A DNA stretch of 64,000 bases from Henricia sp. BOLD:AAB3569 (GCA_037783545.1 JBBELK010000111.1:496001-560000), one strand, 5' to 3'. Positions 44,323 to 57,023 are shown, counted from the stretch's first letter. Notes: generated from the sequence alone by a model not told the origin. Program-made: numbers and translations.

Positions 44323-44849
44323 ATAAAAAAGCATAATACTTAAATGTCCCCTCTGGGTCTTCGTAAAATATACTTTTTTTCTGAAAAAAAATGTAGCCTA
44401 ACAATATTTTTTGAGGGAACAAAGTGTTTTGGAGTATTTAGAAGAATTGATTGAAAGTGTTTTTAGGAAACAAAATGCTTCAAGGGAACAAACGTGTTTC
44501 GAATGAATATACGAACGAACGATCCAAACGTGTTTCAAGGGAAAGAAGGATCGAAAAGTGTTTGTGACATGGGGAGAAAGAAACCAGTTTTTGAATTGTG
44601 GGAATGTTTTTGATTGAAGGCGGTTTTTTTTTCAACAATTTTTTTCACCATTCATTCAACACAAAAACATGCACTAAATATTTAGCTGATTAATTTTTTA
44701 TATTTTTTTTCTTCAATCAATCATGAAAATTACTAAGTTATATAGCATGGAGCTATGTATACATACACGTACGTACATGTGTAATCCACATGCACAGCAC
44801 ATCTATACGTGCGGGAACTTTATAGTCTCTTCACCAGCAGAAATTCCCC

Positions 44850-45073
44850 TCGCAGTGGTGTGAAAAAAAAATGCGCGCCTGCCGGCCGCTATTGTACCCC
44901 ACGAACAATGCTTGGCCTAGACTGCTCACCGGTCCATGCGATCGCTTGCATTTCACTTAACACTTTTGCACCATGATGTAGACTAGTGAAGACGGTATGA
45001 CCAGTCTACGCAAGGTATTGTATTTGGTGGCGGACGGTGGCTGAAATTTTAGACGTCGTTACTTCATCCAGTG
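44850..45073. mobile_element. Palindromic MITE, CACTGGATG family, copy 2
   Basis: Reversed relative of 32984-33225, sharing CCATGCGATCGCTTGCATTT and GACTAGTGAAGAC blocks and the CTTCATCCAGTG end. The left end has diverged. Confidence 0.65.
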
Positions 45074-45077
45074 TATA

Positions 45078-45481
45078 TGGGTCTGTCCACAGTAATGGGG
45101 TACATTTGAAAAATAAGTCAATAATTCCTTTCAGATGTCTTTAGTTTATCTCAGAATTAAAGAAATGTCCTTGTTTTGTTCTCAGGAGGTAAGAAATTGC
45201 TGCCACAACATACATTTTTGAAAAGCTTGTGTACAAATTTTCCTATTACGCATGTGGACAGACAATTTTGTGACGTCTTTGTTACATGCGTAATAGGAAC
45301 ATTTGTGCACGAGGTTTTCAGAAATGTATGTCGTAGGACTATTTTTCTTACTCCGTGGTGAAAAAGTTATTTCCTCAGTTTAGCTTGATATTTTAAAGAT
45401 AAAATTAAGACATTTAAAGTGAACTGGGACCTAAGATCTTGAATGTTACAGAAATGTACCCCATTACTGTGGACAGACCCA
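45078..45481. mobile_element. MITE with TGGGTCTGTCCACAG ends (404 bp)
   Basis: Left end TGGGTCTGTCCACAGTAATG and right end CATTACTGTGGACAGACCCA, flanked by TATA on both sides (45074-45077, 45482-45485). A second inverted pair around TCCTATTACGCATGT lies in the centre (45222-45332). Confidence 0.8.
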
Positions 45482-45494
45482 TATATAGATGGCG

Positions 45495-45780
45495 GCGTGG
45501 CGTGACGAATCCAATATTGCGGTAAATCCACAGGTCGTGCATTTCGAATCTCTCCCCGGCTTGTCCATGGTGTGCTTTTGGGCAAGACACCTTTCAACGA
45601 ATTGCCTCTCTACCCAGGAGAGGGTAGTGAAAGCTTATGTGCTTGATTAGTCCCTGTGACTGTATAGGCCTACTCCCCAGGGATCTGAGGATTAAGGAAT
45701 ACTACATAATGTGCATTGAGAGTTCTGTCTGTTCTGAATGCGCTATATAATAACTGCCTAATACATGTATTATTATTAGA
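45495..45780 (+). mobile_element. tRNA-derived SINE with (TTA)n tail
   Basis: The body has TTTTGGGCAAGACACCTTTC and GCGCTATATAATAACTGCC followed by ATTATTATTAG, parallel to the SINE at 41181-41527 but of a different subfamily. The tRNA head is weak (TTTCGAATCTC as B box). Confidence 0.6.
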
Positions 45781-47027
45781 CCCAATAAATATCTCAGAAC
45801 AGAGAAAACAACCCTATCATCCAACATCCTTACAAAAACATGTTGATAAATTTATTATGTGCATAATGTACAGTGAATAAGCATTTAATTATTTTACCAA
45901 AGATTAAACTTGTATTAAAAAAAAGGTCAAACAAAATACCACTTAAATTGTTAAAATGCACTGTTTTCCTTTAGTGTACTCATAAGTTTATAAATGTATA
46001 GTTATGTCCCCTAAAGTGGCGCACTACAACAACTCACTGAAAATCCCTTCGCATTGCAGCAAAAATCATCAGCTTGCGAGGTTCAGGCTTATACAGCTTA
46101 AAGCCCCATCTCATGATTGGTAAACCGTTACAAATAGTGTCATCCCCTGTGTGATTGAAGGTATGCATGATTAAAACCAACCTGAGCAAAAACCAGCTCT
46201 GTACTTCATCTAACTTTGGAGAAAACAGTCAAAAAATGGTTTGCAGTCACTTCGCCCCTGTGCACGAAGTTGTTTTTGGGCGAAATGAATGTCTCGCAAG
46301 ACGAAAAATAATTGTTCTGCTCATTTCTCAAGACACTATTTAAGTTAGGCGTAAATCTGTGTTTATTTCTGATTTTCGAGATTCCCAATAGTGTTTAGGC
46401 CTTTAATGCAGAATTATATCCCTTCCAGGAAAAAACAGCCATTTGCTTATTTTGGCTAAACTGTACAAATGTCAGAAATAATGTAAAATTTATGAAGGTA
46501 CCCGAGAACTTCATTTCCTTTTAATGCCAAGTGCAACAGATTGTGTACTGCATCAAGAGAGAATGGAAATTAACGGGACATCAACAATACTATTTCAAAT
46601 GCAGCCCGATATGTAGCAGAGGGTACCCCCGCCATTGTTTCCCCTTGTGTCTCCAACATCAAAGGAATTTTGTTTTTTTGGGGGGGTTGGTGCATTAACC
46701 CTTACTCCCTAGGGTGTATTTAAAATAAAATATTGATTTTGGAGGATTGAGGAGTGTTAGGGTTAACAAAAAGGGAAGAGTGTGTCTGGCCTTTGCCACA
46801 TATCGTGCTGGATATATACATGTACATTTAACAAGTCAACTACTTTACCATCAAGTTTACCTTGAATGTTTATAATTTAACAACAATTTTAACAAAGGGT
46901 GTAATCCACCAGTACATCAATAATCATTTAAATGCCACATATTACATGGAGGTCAATACAAAAAAGTGCTACAGGCTGCCAACACTTGATTTAGGGAATG
47001 AAAGTGGGTGTGGCCAGTCTTAAACAG
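45781..47027. other. Non-coding stretch holding the unoccupied LTR target
   Basis: 46205-46390 (AACAGTCAAAAAATGGTTTG, then TTCGCCCCTGTGCACGAAG) is a relative of the sequence on either side of the LTR element at 38510-38585 and 43005-43210, without the insertion. The rest shows no gene. Confidence 0.6.
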
Positions 47028-47235
47028 GGGCCAATTTCCAAAAGGTGATCATTAGACAAATTTGCTTAATGCAAAATTTGTTTGCTTTGTAAAAATGGCC
47101 GACAAGTCAAAATATTATGCAATGTGAGTAACAATTGACTGGTGTTCTGCTATCCTTGACTCTTCATTAACCCATTTTTTATAAAGCAAACAAATGTTTT
47201 ATTAATCACAATTTTCTGCTTTATGAATTGGCCCC
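47028..47235. mobile_element. MITE with GGGGCCAATTTC ends
   Basis: Left end GGGGCCAATTTC, right end GAATTGGCCCC, with inner inverted blocks around AAATTTGTTTGCTTT. Terminal bases resemble the element at 37822-38083. Confidence 0.6.
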
Positions 47236-48166
47236 AGTACATTAAAAGCCTGCTAGGGGCCTGGACGAGTGATAATGGCCTGAGCGGGCATGTTGTTCGT
47301 GCATATGCACATGATCGGGTCCCTATTATGTGTACATTTTGTTTTTGAGAGCATGTAGTTTATGTATGTGTGCCACACGCGCTAAATAGGATGCTAGGAG
47401 CGAGTCCAGGATCAAAATTTTGAAGACCGCTGGTCTTTATCGTCAAGATTGGCCATGTTCAAGACTGACCATGTTACATGCCCTCCGCCAATGACGATGA
47501 TTAACTGTTTAAGGTATTCATTTTCCAATAGACTGTGTAAGTCTTGTTTCGGGTCACACTTCTGGAGACAATGTCTTGTCACTTTACCATTCTGCGTTTG
47601 TCAGCACCCAAACACCAATAAATGAAAAATGTACCTTAAATCAATGAAATGGTGGCAGTCTGGACTTGTCACAAACAAATAAAAATTATGACCTTCAGTT
47701 TTCGGTTTGCAAGTACCCTTTACGAAATGAATCTTTGCATAAGTATTGAGGTGGCTAAACGTATCATAAACAAATAAAGTACACATGGCCAGGACAGAAA
47801 ATCACAAAGATCGCCTGAAGCCAAATCAAGTGTTATTGAAAACGGCTATAATTCAACATATTTACATCAAATACACGCGCAAACGGTCATGCCACATGTG
47901 GACTATCAGTGATGCACTGCATGGTTTTTATATTTTGTCCAGGGTTACCAATTTATCGCAGAGATGGAACTAAAAGATCAGATTTACAATTTTATGAACT
48001 TTTTGCTTGATGAATTTTTCAAAAAGTTAAATGGGTTTTGGGAATTTTGTTTTACAGTGGACCCCAAATCTACAGGTGAATGGCCAACGCGTACACAAAC
48101 CAATATCGACTAGAGTAGTCTTGGGCCAAGACTATCCCTTTAAATGACCCCGAATACAAACTTAAA
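47236..48166. other. No gene seen
   Basis: No repeat copies or coding signal noted. Confidence 0.4.
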
Positions 48167-48412
48167 TTATTCAATCTCTGAACCAAGAGAGGAATTTTCT
48201 ACAAGATCCAGACTGCTACTCTCTGTCTCGTCCTCGGTGTCCTCCATGTCATCAGACAAGTCTCTACTGTTAGCTTGCTGCAAGACCTCTGCAATTTTCC
48301 TTTTAGCTGCTCGTTGCAGGTCTTTGTCAGGCTGGACCACGACAACATTTCTCCCCTCCCTCAGTGTAGCCTTTGCAGCTTCAGCTAAAGTGTTAACGAA
48401 AAAGCAATCCAT
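48167..48412 (-). CDS. Small acidic protein or exon of unknown function
   Basis: 81 codons: an N-terminal half with AEAAKATLREGRNVVVVQPD and KDLQRAAKRKIAEVLQQAN, then an Asp/Glu/Ser-rich tail (LSDDMEDTEDETESSSLDL). Composition is protein-like and unlike neighbouring frames, but there are no relatives in the window, no clear promoter and no splice evidence. It could be a host exon or a piece of a transposase gene. Confidence 0.3.
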   Translation of the reverse strand: MDCFFVNTLAEAAKATLREGRNVVVVQPDKDLQRAAKRKIAEVLQQANSRDLSDDMEDTEDETESSSLDLVENSSLGSEIE

Positions 48413-49081
48413 GTTATTTATACAGTGAATTTACCTTTTTTTACTATATGGTTTGCATGTAAGAAGCACCATCAGTGCTACTTGCAAATCGATTGTTAAA
48501 GCGTAAAGGTATCCACGAGGAAGGTATAATGACGCAATTAAGAGTTTCGCATTATTTGTATCTTGTAAATTGGCTACTAAAATAACAAAATTATCAATTC
48601 ATTTATCATATCTCGTTGGCAAATCCTTGACTTTCTTCATTATTATGGGAGTGGATATTTCATTTAAGTGATACTTTCAAGGTCGCGGTAAGTGCACATC
48701 AGTCCCGTACGCATGCGCCCCGCAATTTGAAGTAAAAGGTGAGTGCGTCATTATACAAGTGCGTCATTTTATATGCCTGGACGATACAATATATTCAAGA
48801 TGATACGTTGTCTGTTCACTTTCACCATCCAATACTGTGATACTGCCATGATACAAACAGTGGATTTCACGATTTTTCACTTCGTTCATTGTACATTATC
48901 AGTTTCATTGTCTTTTTGTATAAATTTTATATCTCCGAGAGCTCAGAAAACATAATTTTCTAAGCATATCGCTGGAAGCTCTGAATGTGAAAGGGTAGTG
49001 GCTGATTGCTAAAGAGTAGTGGCACCACTTAGTCTATTCTATACACGTAAACGCTTTGGGTGAAACCCTGTCAAGATTGCT
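48413..49081. other. No gene seen
   Basis: No repeat copies or coding signal noted. Confidence 0.4.
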
Positions 49082-49310
49082 TTAATGTACTGTGGCCGAG
49101 TGGTTTGTGTCATTGGCTCGCAGTTTGGGGTTGCGGGGTCGAACCTCCACCTGGCTGTGGTACCTGTGCCCTTAAGCAATGCACTTAACAACACTTGCTC
49201 CATCCTTCAGAAGGGATGTAAAGCCGTTAGTCCAGTGTGTTAGAAAGATCCCAGAGCATTCTTGCGTGAAGAGCAAGGGGATTCTCCGGTGTGTCTGGCC
49301 ATTTATAATT
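49082..49310 (+). mobile_element. tRNA-derived SINE, third subfamily
   Basis: A box GTGGCCGAGTGG and B box GGGTCGAACCTCC, 60 bp apart as in a tRNA with a long variable arm, followed by CCCTTAAGCAATGCACTTAA, the motif also seen (as GGCAAGGCACTTAA) in the SINE at 41181. No clear tail. Confidence 0.65.
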
Positions 49311-49910
49311 TGTAATTCTTCATGGATTCCTCTCGCTTGCGAGTGACAGTGCAATTTAGAGAAATGATATTAATGGGGGCCAAGGTGCCGACCCTGCCCT
49401 GCGAGGCTCCAGTTACAGACAAGGGACGCCCTTCGGCATCTAAATGCCGCTGTAGCCCGTGGTTCCAGTTAAACAGGCAAGGGGAAGCCAAGCCTTCATC
49501 ACCACACCCTTATGCAAACCAACCATTGCCAATCATAGTCTCCGCACGTTAGAGTGCCACTGTTTGACGTGCAGATGCCCTACCAATGGAGCTACATGTA
49601 TAAAGCCAACTGGTGGTTTTGCAACAATCCCAATTCTGTGAGAAATAGCTGCAACACTAGAGAGGTTTCGCACTGTCACAGATAACGATACGGATACGTC
49701 ATGACTTTATGCACGTCATGACTTTATGTACGTCATGACTTTAACCATTGTTGTTTTCATACGCATTGACCACTGTTATCGGCCTCCATACGCGTAGCAG
49801 AAAAACAGATGGCAGTTGTGCAGGTATTTCACATTATCCGTTATGGATTGAAAAGTTGTATGCGATCATTTCTTTTGTATGTACATACAGTGAATACTGA
49901 GTGAATTTAA

Positions 49911-50768
49911 AGAGCTAGTATCCCCCTTGACACAAAATCTAGCATTTGCACCTTTTTAGACCTTGTCTTTTTTAAGTGGTTGAATCGCAAGCAAAAGTGC
50001 GGAATTCTGAAATGCTCATTAGGTATTAATGATATGCGCATGACCCTGTGACACGGTCGGCAGTTCTACATGCCAAAAACTCTGAAAACTGTCTCTGTTC
50101 AATGGTATTTTTTTGAAGAATTTTTCATGTGCAAAAAGCCAGAGATGTGCCCAGTAGTTGTGTGGTTGTATGATTTACCAGACACCATGAAAAAAAGAGC
50201 ATAATGTTTTTCTTTTTATTACTAAGAGAGATGAGTCACTTGTAAGTACCGGACGATGTGCATTATCGTGTTGTGCCCATTTCAAACACGTGGGAATTAT
50301 AACTACAAGTTCAACTACGGCTCGCAGTTATCGCTCCCTGCACCGCTGTACACAGACTGCTGTACACCGTTCGTTCCGTGACAAAACCACCGGTTGCAAT
50401 GCACCAGTAATTACTTCAAAAGAGCTTCATTGTGAGCCACAATTTTAACCTTTTTTCACAAAAAGGTAATAGTAGATTATTGTCATATTACATCAAGTGT
50501 TTTTCACGTTTGTATTTTGAATTACAAGGGTAAAACAGGCATGATGAACATTCACTCCATATATTTTCCATTCAACACTTCACAGGCCGTTTTGTGTTCT
50601 TCTCAGGCGTTTCAGAATTTCGGGTGAAGAGGGTCGGAACTGCTTTGCGTTTTAAACAAAAGGCTGTTTATTTTCGGTGGAAATCGAGTTGTGATGGTGT
50701 AGTAGACACATACACCTCCATGATAAACATGAGAACTTAAACAATGTGGACGGGGGGATACTAGCTGT
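49911..50768 (+). mobile_element. TTAA-targeted non-autonomous element, copy 2 (858 bp)
   Basis: Starts AGAGCTAGTATCCCCC and ends GGGGGGATACTAGCTGT, flanked by TTAA (49907-49910, 50769-50772). Inverted relative of 20185-21177. A diverged fragment of the same family is at 52620-52770. Confidence 0.8.
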
Positions 50769-50972
50769 TTAAGGAGTCATGCCCATGTAAAAGAGAAAGA
50801 ATCTGCTGAAAACAGATCCAAGCGCAGAACAGATTTAGCAGATAATTTTACACGTACAATTCATGCAGTGCGAAACCCAATTCAATGTGTGCATCAACAT
50901 GAACAGTTACCGTTATCATATCCGTATTCGTCACATTGCAAAACCTCCCTACTGTTTCGAAACCACCACTTA

Positions 50973-51046
50973 CCTTCATAGCTCAATTGGTATGGCATAT
51001 GTACACTACACGCAGGTCCGCGGTTCAAATCCCAGTTTAGCCAAGT
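50973..51046 (+). other. tRNA-like sequence, probably a SINE head or pseudogene
   Basis: A box TAGCTCAATTGG and B box GGTTCAAATCC with tRNA-like spacing. The 5' and 3' ends do not pair into a good acceptor stem, so a functional tRNA is unlikely. Confidence 0.45.
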
Positions 51047-51787
51047 GTTTTTCACTCCATCCGAATTTCCCTAAATCACAGACATTTGTCCATCTCTATC
51101 GCAAGACTAAAAAAGGAAAATGTTTGGCTTGCCTTTATCTGTCAGATCTATGATCCAATCCTGCATGGAGGTGCTAGTTTGAATGATGTATGCGAGCATA
51201 TCTCCCTTGACCAAAACATGGCTCTGCTGCTGCAGCGGCAAGGTCGCGCCATCGTGTCTCCACGTTGCAACTAATGCCATGTTCATGTGCCCTTGCTGAG
51301 GATCTGGAATGAAAGGAAGACAATATTGTCCATTTTTGTTTAATACTGTTATATGCCTGTAGAATTTTGACTATGCCCCACACATAGTCTGCCGTGCACT
51401 GGGCATAGTTGGTTTAGCAGGTTCCGGATGAGCACTTTACGTGTGTAGCATAATTGTGCACCAGCAGTATATAAAACAAGTATTGACTGCTGTTTATTGG
51501 GGTCATGATTAAGATTATAGGCCCTCGGTGATCTTGAATCTATGACTATTGACTATGCACCTCGGCTTCCGTCTTGGTGTTAAATAGTCATGGCTTTAAG
51601 ATCACCGAATGCCTGTAATATTAACCATGCCCCTCATTGCAGTCAACATTATATACATGTATACTATTATCAATCAACTGAGTTGCTGAAATACCGCGGC
51701 TACATGATGAATATTTATTACCTGAAGTAATATCAGTTATTGGGCTTTTTATTTGCCAATTATTGTTGACCTCAGAATTTTCGTATT

Positions 51788-52178
51788 AGGGTAATTCCCA
51801 AAATTAGGGGTCCAAAAGTGTGACATATCAAGATTTCAAATTGTTTGTAATGATTGAAAGTGGTTTCCCAGTAGAAAATCATTATTTTTATTTGAACAAA
51901 TGCCACTCCAATTTAATGTTTGTGTGTATAGATATGGCACCAAGGTTAAAATGCAAACTCATTCTACAGCCAATTCTCATTGGCGTAGGTAACCCGGGAC
52001 ACCAAACTCCTATCCAATACCATGGAACAAATTATAAGCTTTGATGGTCCTTTGTTTTTAATATTTTTCAGGAATCAGCAAACAAAATATTGAGAATTTG
52101 TGGTCCTATTTGAAGCAGAGAGTGTCGTACTAAACTTGGACACCAAACATTTTTGACCCCTAATTTTTGAAATTACCC
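51788..52178. mobile_element. MITE with 4-bp target duplication, copy 2 (391 bp)
   Basis: Ends GGGTAATTCCCAAAATTAGG and CTAATTTTTGAAATTACCC, flanked by ATTA (51784-51787, 52179-52182). Shares AATTAGGGGTCCAAAAGTGT with 57626-57869. Confidence 0.8.
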
Positions 52179-52619
52179 ATTAGTAGTGCCTTAATTTGGA
52201 CTGGAATCGTACTTTGTTTGTCCTGTAGGAACTTGAAGATGCATGTCTTCACTAAGAACCCAAGCTCCCTCAGTCTTTTTTCTGTCTTCTCTATATATTG
52301 TTGAGGTAGAAACCAGGACAGTCAGGGTTCCTTGTGGTTGTCCCCCATCCTTGACTGCCTTCACTGCCTTATTCAGGTCGTCTTCTTCGGTCTAATAGTT
52401 AACTAAACAGAAATCTTTGGAAATATGTTCAACAGTTTTGTGTTTTACTGGAATCGGGTGAAAAAAATCGCAATTCAAGAAAGTGGACAAGTTTACCAAA
52501 CCTACTCTTACTGACCGAGGTAGGGTCTTTCAAAACCATAAATAGTGTTCTGTGTTAATTCTGAATATCCTGCATTGTAACTTGCACAATAATTTCTGTA
52601 AACAGCTATTACACTGTAT

Positions 52620-52770
52620 GGCATTCGCAGTCTGTGTTGGTACGTTCCTTAATAATTACGCTTGCCGGTACAAGTTCGCCTAATTGTTAGAACTTTGTTA
52701 GAAATAAGAAGTTTCTGCTCTTTTTTCATAGTGTCTGGTAAAACATACAAACTACCGCTGGGCGACTAGT
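52620..52770. mobile_element. Diverged fragment of the CCCCC/TTAA family
   Basis: Contains TTTTTTCATAGTGTCTGGTA, also found in 20185-21177 and (reversed) in 49911-50768. Confidence 0.5.
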
Positions 52771-54374
52771 GGATTTTTTTACTCGCAAATAGTTGCAGCA
52801 ATTACTCACGAGTAAACATTAATCGCGAGTAGTTGGCAAAGTATCAAAAGGGATGAAAAAACAAAATGCACGTTTGTGTGTATGAGTAACCAACTAGCTG
52901 TACAGCTGAAATTTGCCTAATCTGTGCTGTCCCGATTCTTTTTCAAACAATGCATACATAGACGGTGAACTTCAGCAAGGAATATTTTGTATTTCCCTCC
53001 CAAAAACTACCTCGATTACCTTTGAGCAATGAAAATCAAACGGGGGGGGGGGGGGGGGGGGGGCACAAGCACTAACCTAAACACACAACCACGAACACAC
53101 ATGGTACAGTGGTTGGCATGCAGCGCCCTCAAGAGGTCAACACATTCGCCTCTTGAGGTCGATGTTCAACAAATGCATACTGTCTTGGCCGTTATCGATG
53201 CGAATTTGGGTCGACGTTTCGATAGATATGACAGGTAAATGACCGATAATGACACCAGTGGCTACGGAATCACATTAGGTGAATTTACACCTCCTTTTGG
53301 AATGACTTGGCTGTACTTTCATAGTTTTTTGGAGGAGAAATTAATTTGTTTTTGTCCGGGCGGCAAATTTTTGTCCAGGTGCTAAAGGTACCTCTAATGA
53401 TTTTGTCCGGGCGGCGCGCCCGGACAAAACCGGTAGTGGAGATCACTGTATACATGTAGTATTTAAAGTATATATATATATATAAGTACTGTACATGTAT
53501 ATAACCGATATTTTCTACCTTATGAAATTACTACATTCATTGTATTGTTGTTATTTTAGTGCACTGTCATTGTTCACCCTTATGTTCGAATCTTTTTATA
53601 GACGTCAAACCCAGTAACAAACCAATTTCTCCCATATAACGTGTATCCGCGTACTCTGCCAGACCCATGGGAAAATATTGGCATGTTTACACGTCCTCTG
53701 GCATAAACTGGTTAAAAACAGCAGTGCCACAGACGTAACGCTGTCATGCGAGGGGGGCTTTATTTCATGTGTGACAATAGACCGATGTTTACATGTTGTC
53801 ACGTGACATATAGTGGGTATTACGTCATCTAAACTTTCACATGCACAGTAGTGTATTAAGCTGTGCAACTGCAGCGTGAACATAACATTCGTATTATCTA
53901 CACAATAAAATGTACATGGGCGGAAAGAGGATTTCATGTAGTTTCTATAATAGTGGTTTATGGTTTATAGAAAGATAATGTCAAATATTCTGACATCAAC
54001 GAGAGAGAAGTTTTACTTTGTCGATTGTGTTTGTGTGTGGTACGTTCTGTGTGTGTGTGGGTGCACGTGACCTATTTTTGTGTGTGAATATGAGTGCGCG
54101 CAATATGCACTCATTTGAATGAGAAAATTACTTTACATTTTTGTATATGACCAATTCATGTGCCAAGAAGCTTGAGAACATTTTAAACTTTCATCTGGCA
54201 AGGCAATCACGCAAACGATCCTGCATGGTTGAAAGACGGGATATTACTTCCGGAATATTTGAATTTAAAAAAGTTACCACGATGCAATTTCAACTTTATT
54301 AAGTTTATACAAGCCGTAAATACATATTTTGCACAGGTATGTGAAATGAATTCAAGGACTAATTTCACCGGTAT
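52771..54374. other. No gene seen; G-run at 53041-53063
   Basis: Includes a 22-base G-run and a short (TA)n at 53470-53485. Frames through them are not protein-like. Confidence 0.45.
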
Positions 54375-54612
54375 CACCACAAATGCATAGTTCCGAGTTT
54401 GCCCGGTTAACCCTGCCCCCTTGGTCTTGGATATTGTTGCTATGCCTCACACGCTATCGTCAAAATGTCCACACACACTGCACAAACCAATGGGACTTTC
54501 AACGGAAAGCACAGATTCGGAAAACTCGGGTATTTATGTTTCAGGGTCGACAGTTACCGTAGCATGCACTTAGTAAAAGGCCAGTGATACAGAGATGTCG
54601 TATATTCATAAC
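54375..54612 (+). repeat. Left arm of an inverted repeat enclosing 54.6-56.1 kb
   Basis: Inverted match to 56058-56292 (shared GCATAGTTCCGAGTTTGCC, CAGGGTCGACAGTTA, AGGCCAGTGATACAGAGATG). Together they may be the TIRs of a 1.9-kb non-autonomous transposon. Confidence 0.75.
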
Positions 54613-54624
54613 AATTTGCTTTAT

Positions 54625-55004
54625 TACCTTTGAACAGCGAATTGCCCGGCCTTGAAACCAAAAATTCACCCGGAACACCCCATACAACGTATGGACAGAA
54701 AATCGCGTGATTTTGGTTTGTGAGGCAATGCACTTTGACCTATGTGGGCACTGTCTAATAGCTCTGTTTCGATTGGTCGGCGGGTTCGGTTGATTGACAG
54801 GTCGGAACTATGCATTCAACCGAACCCGCTATCCAATCACAACAGAGCTAGCAGATATTACTGACATAGGTCAAAGTGCATTGTCTCACAACAACATGAT
54901 CACGCGATATGTTCTGCCGTCCCCATACAATTTGTACAGTGTGGTATGCGATGATACGGGTGAATTTTTGGTTTCAAGGCCGGTCGTTTCGTTGTTCAAA
55001 AGGT
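54625..55004. mobile_element. Foldback MITE inside the 54.4-56.3 kb inverted repeat
   Basis: Left end TACCTTTGAACAGCGAA, right end TTCGTTGTTCAAAAGGTA. Arms continue with GGCCTTGAAACCAAAAATTC and its reverse complement and meet near 54812. Confidence 0.75.
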
Positions 55005-56057
55005 ACGAAACAGGCATGTGATTTCTCCGTTTTTTTCCCGGAAATCCGTTTTTTTTGGCCCAAAAGCATGACCCCTGTGAATCGTGTGAATCCGTTGATA
55101 AATTAGGGGGGTAGAGTATGCTAATTTTAATAATAGTCATAGCGCGCGACAAATTTCACGCGAAATAAAATTTCTGACTAAATACATAACATTGGATGGA
55201 CTGGTTCAAGTCTAAGTGAAGTGTCAGGTACCCAATGCATCCATACGCATGACGCGTAAGACTGATTCAGGACCCGACTGAAACAACTGATGAGTGTGTG
55301 GCATGATAACACGTGTTGTGTACGTGTTTGTGTGGCGAGGTATACTGCATGCACAGTGTAAAGCGAGCGAGCGAGCGGTGCATATGGCAAGCACCATACA
55401 TGTACATGTATGATCTGCGTACGTGGCAAACAGCGTCGCATGTAGGCTAGAAATAGACAAGGGAGTCAGAAATAAATTTCGATGGGATTGGTTCCGGTTG
55501 CAACCATGGTCAATGGTTGGCTTTGCTTTCGTTGCAACAGACTGTCTCTACGTCATGTACGTGGACGGGCCGAACAAACAACTGTTTTCACCCTCAAAAT
55601 GGCCATCAGATGGTGCTTGACACCATCCGATGTACAAATGGATATCGAGATTTAGTCCAAGGTACAACAATTTAGTTAAATTGTTATCAAAAGTGCAATT
55701 TTCCCCTCCGATTTCGAGACCGCGACCGTTTCTTTCGTTACAAATTTCTTCCAAGTTCCATGTTGCGCTAACGCATAGCCGCGGCCGTACGGTCGGTCGC
55801 GCATTGTAGAAACCGCTTGAGTGCAGCGCGGGTAATATTACAACGTGTAGTTAGTGTGAACTCTATAGCCATATTGTAAATAAACACGCTGCATTGCAGC
55901 AGTTTCTAACTACAACGTGTCCGTGTGCCAATCCTTGGTGGCCGAATATTCATAGATTTCAACCCAATTTCAGACCTTGTGTTCAAAACATATGAGACAG
56001 GTTGAACAAAGAAAAAAAAAAAAAATTTAAAACAAGCATAAAATTCAAAATGAAAAA
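55005..56057. other. No gene seen
   Basis: Interior of the 54.4-56.3 kb inverted-repeat structure; no coding signal. Confidence 0.4.
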
Positions 56058-56292
56058 CGTATGTCATGATATGACATCCCTGTATTACTGGCCCTTTACT
56101 CTGTGTGTTCCAAGATAACTGTCGACCCTGAAACATGAATGCCTTTGAGTTTTCTCCAATGAATCTGTGCTTTCTGTTGAAAAGCCCACTGCTTTGTGCG
56201 TAGTGTGTCGCCATTTTGACAATAGCGTGTGAGTCATAGCAACAATATCCACGGGGGCGGGGCTAACTAGGCAAACTCGGAACTATGCATTG
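56058..56292 (-). repeat. Right arm of the 54.4-56.3 kb inverted repeat
   Basis: Partner of 54375-54612, with small indels. Confidence 0.75.
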
Positions 56293-56471
56293 GCTGCAGT
56301 GATTTGTTTACACCCTGTGCTGCCAAATTAGGAACTATAAGTTATGTCAGGCGCACTTAATATGCTGAAGTATGATGCAAATCTTGCACACTACTTACAG
56401 CTCATGAGTGGCATTCATGTAATTTGCACACGAAAAAACCCAGTTTGTGAATCTCATGTACATTTACATGC

Positions 56472-56677
56472 GAGTCTTTCCACGGTAAAGGGGGCATTTT
56501 GGCAATACAGACCAAAATGTAACACCGGCTTTTTAGAAAGGCATGTTGTCACACTATTTGTAACCCTTTTTGGGCCTAAGTTATCTCTTCAGAACAACTT
56601 AAACTTATTTCTTTTATTTTGAGACCAGAAAATATGGTTTGTGTTGCCAAATTTCCCCCTTTACTGTGGAAAGACCC
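56472..56677. mobile_element. MITE with GTCTTTCCACGGTAAAGGGG ends
   Basis: Left end GTCTTTCCACGGTAAAGGGG, right end CCCCCTTTACTGTGGAAAGAC. The GTCTTTC start recalls the 4-bp-duplication family, but flanks do not show a clean duplication. Confidence 0.6.
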
Positions 56678-57023
56678 ACGTATCGGTTTTGTAGATGTGG
56701 TGTATCATGCATGTATTACACCTTTTCTAATGTTGCATTACCACGTGTGGCACACAGCTTACATAACCAGCTTTGTTATTGGCTTACAGGCTAAATCCCA
56801 GCAAATGATACTACAAATTGGTTGACATCTCGCGAGCAGCCCGCGATTTTGGACACTGAACGAATGACTTCCGCTGTACTGTGTCCCCGGCCACAATGTC
56901 ATCGGGCCACTGGCAAGTTGTTTTAGGCTTCTCAAAATAGTCTGGTAGCATTGAATGCTAAAGGCAAGGGTATACATGTATATCAGACATTTACGACAAA
57001 TATCCTCCTTTTGCGATTGTTTA

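Larger units (their letters stand above)
43360..44363. repeat. Foldback structure with GAAGACCCAGAGGGG ends and ACGTACGT satellite
   Basis: Outer inverted blocks CGAAGACCCAGAGGGGACAT and ATGTCCCCTCTGGGTCTTCG border satellite on both sides, which in turn borders the CATCCT element. Inverted T/A-rich stretches extend outward to about 43315 and 44410. Confidence 0.75.

Noticed and set aside
50973-51046. Functional tRNA gene
   Set aside because: A and B boxes are present but the acceptor stem does not pair.
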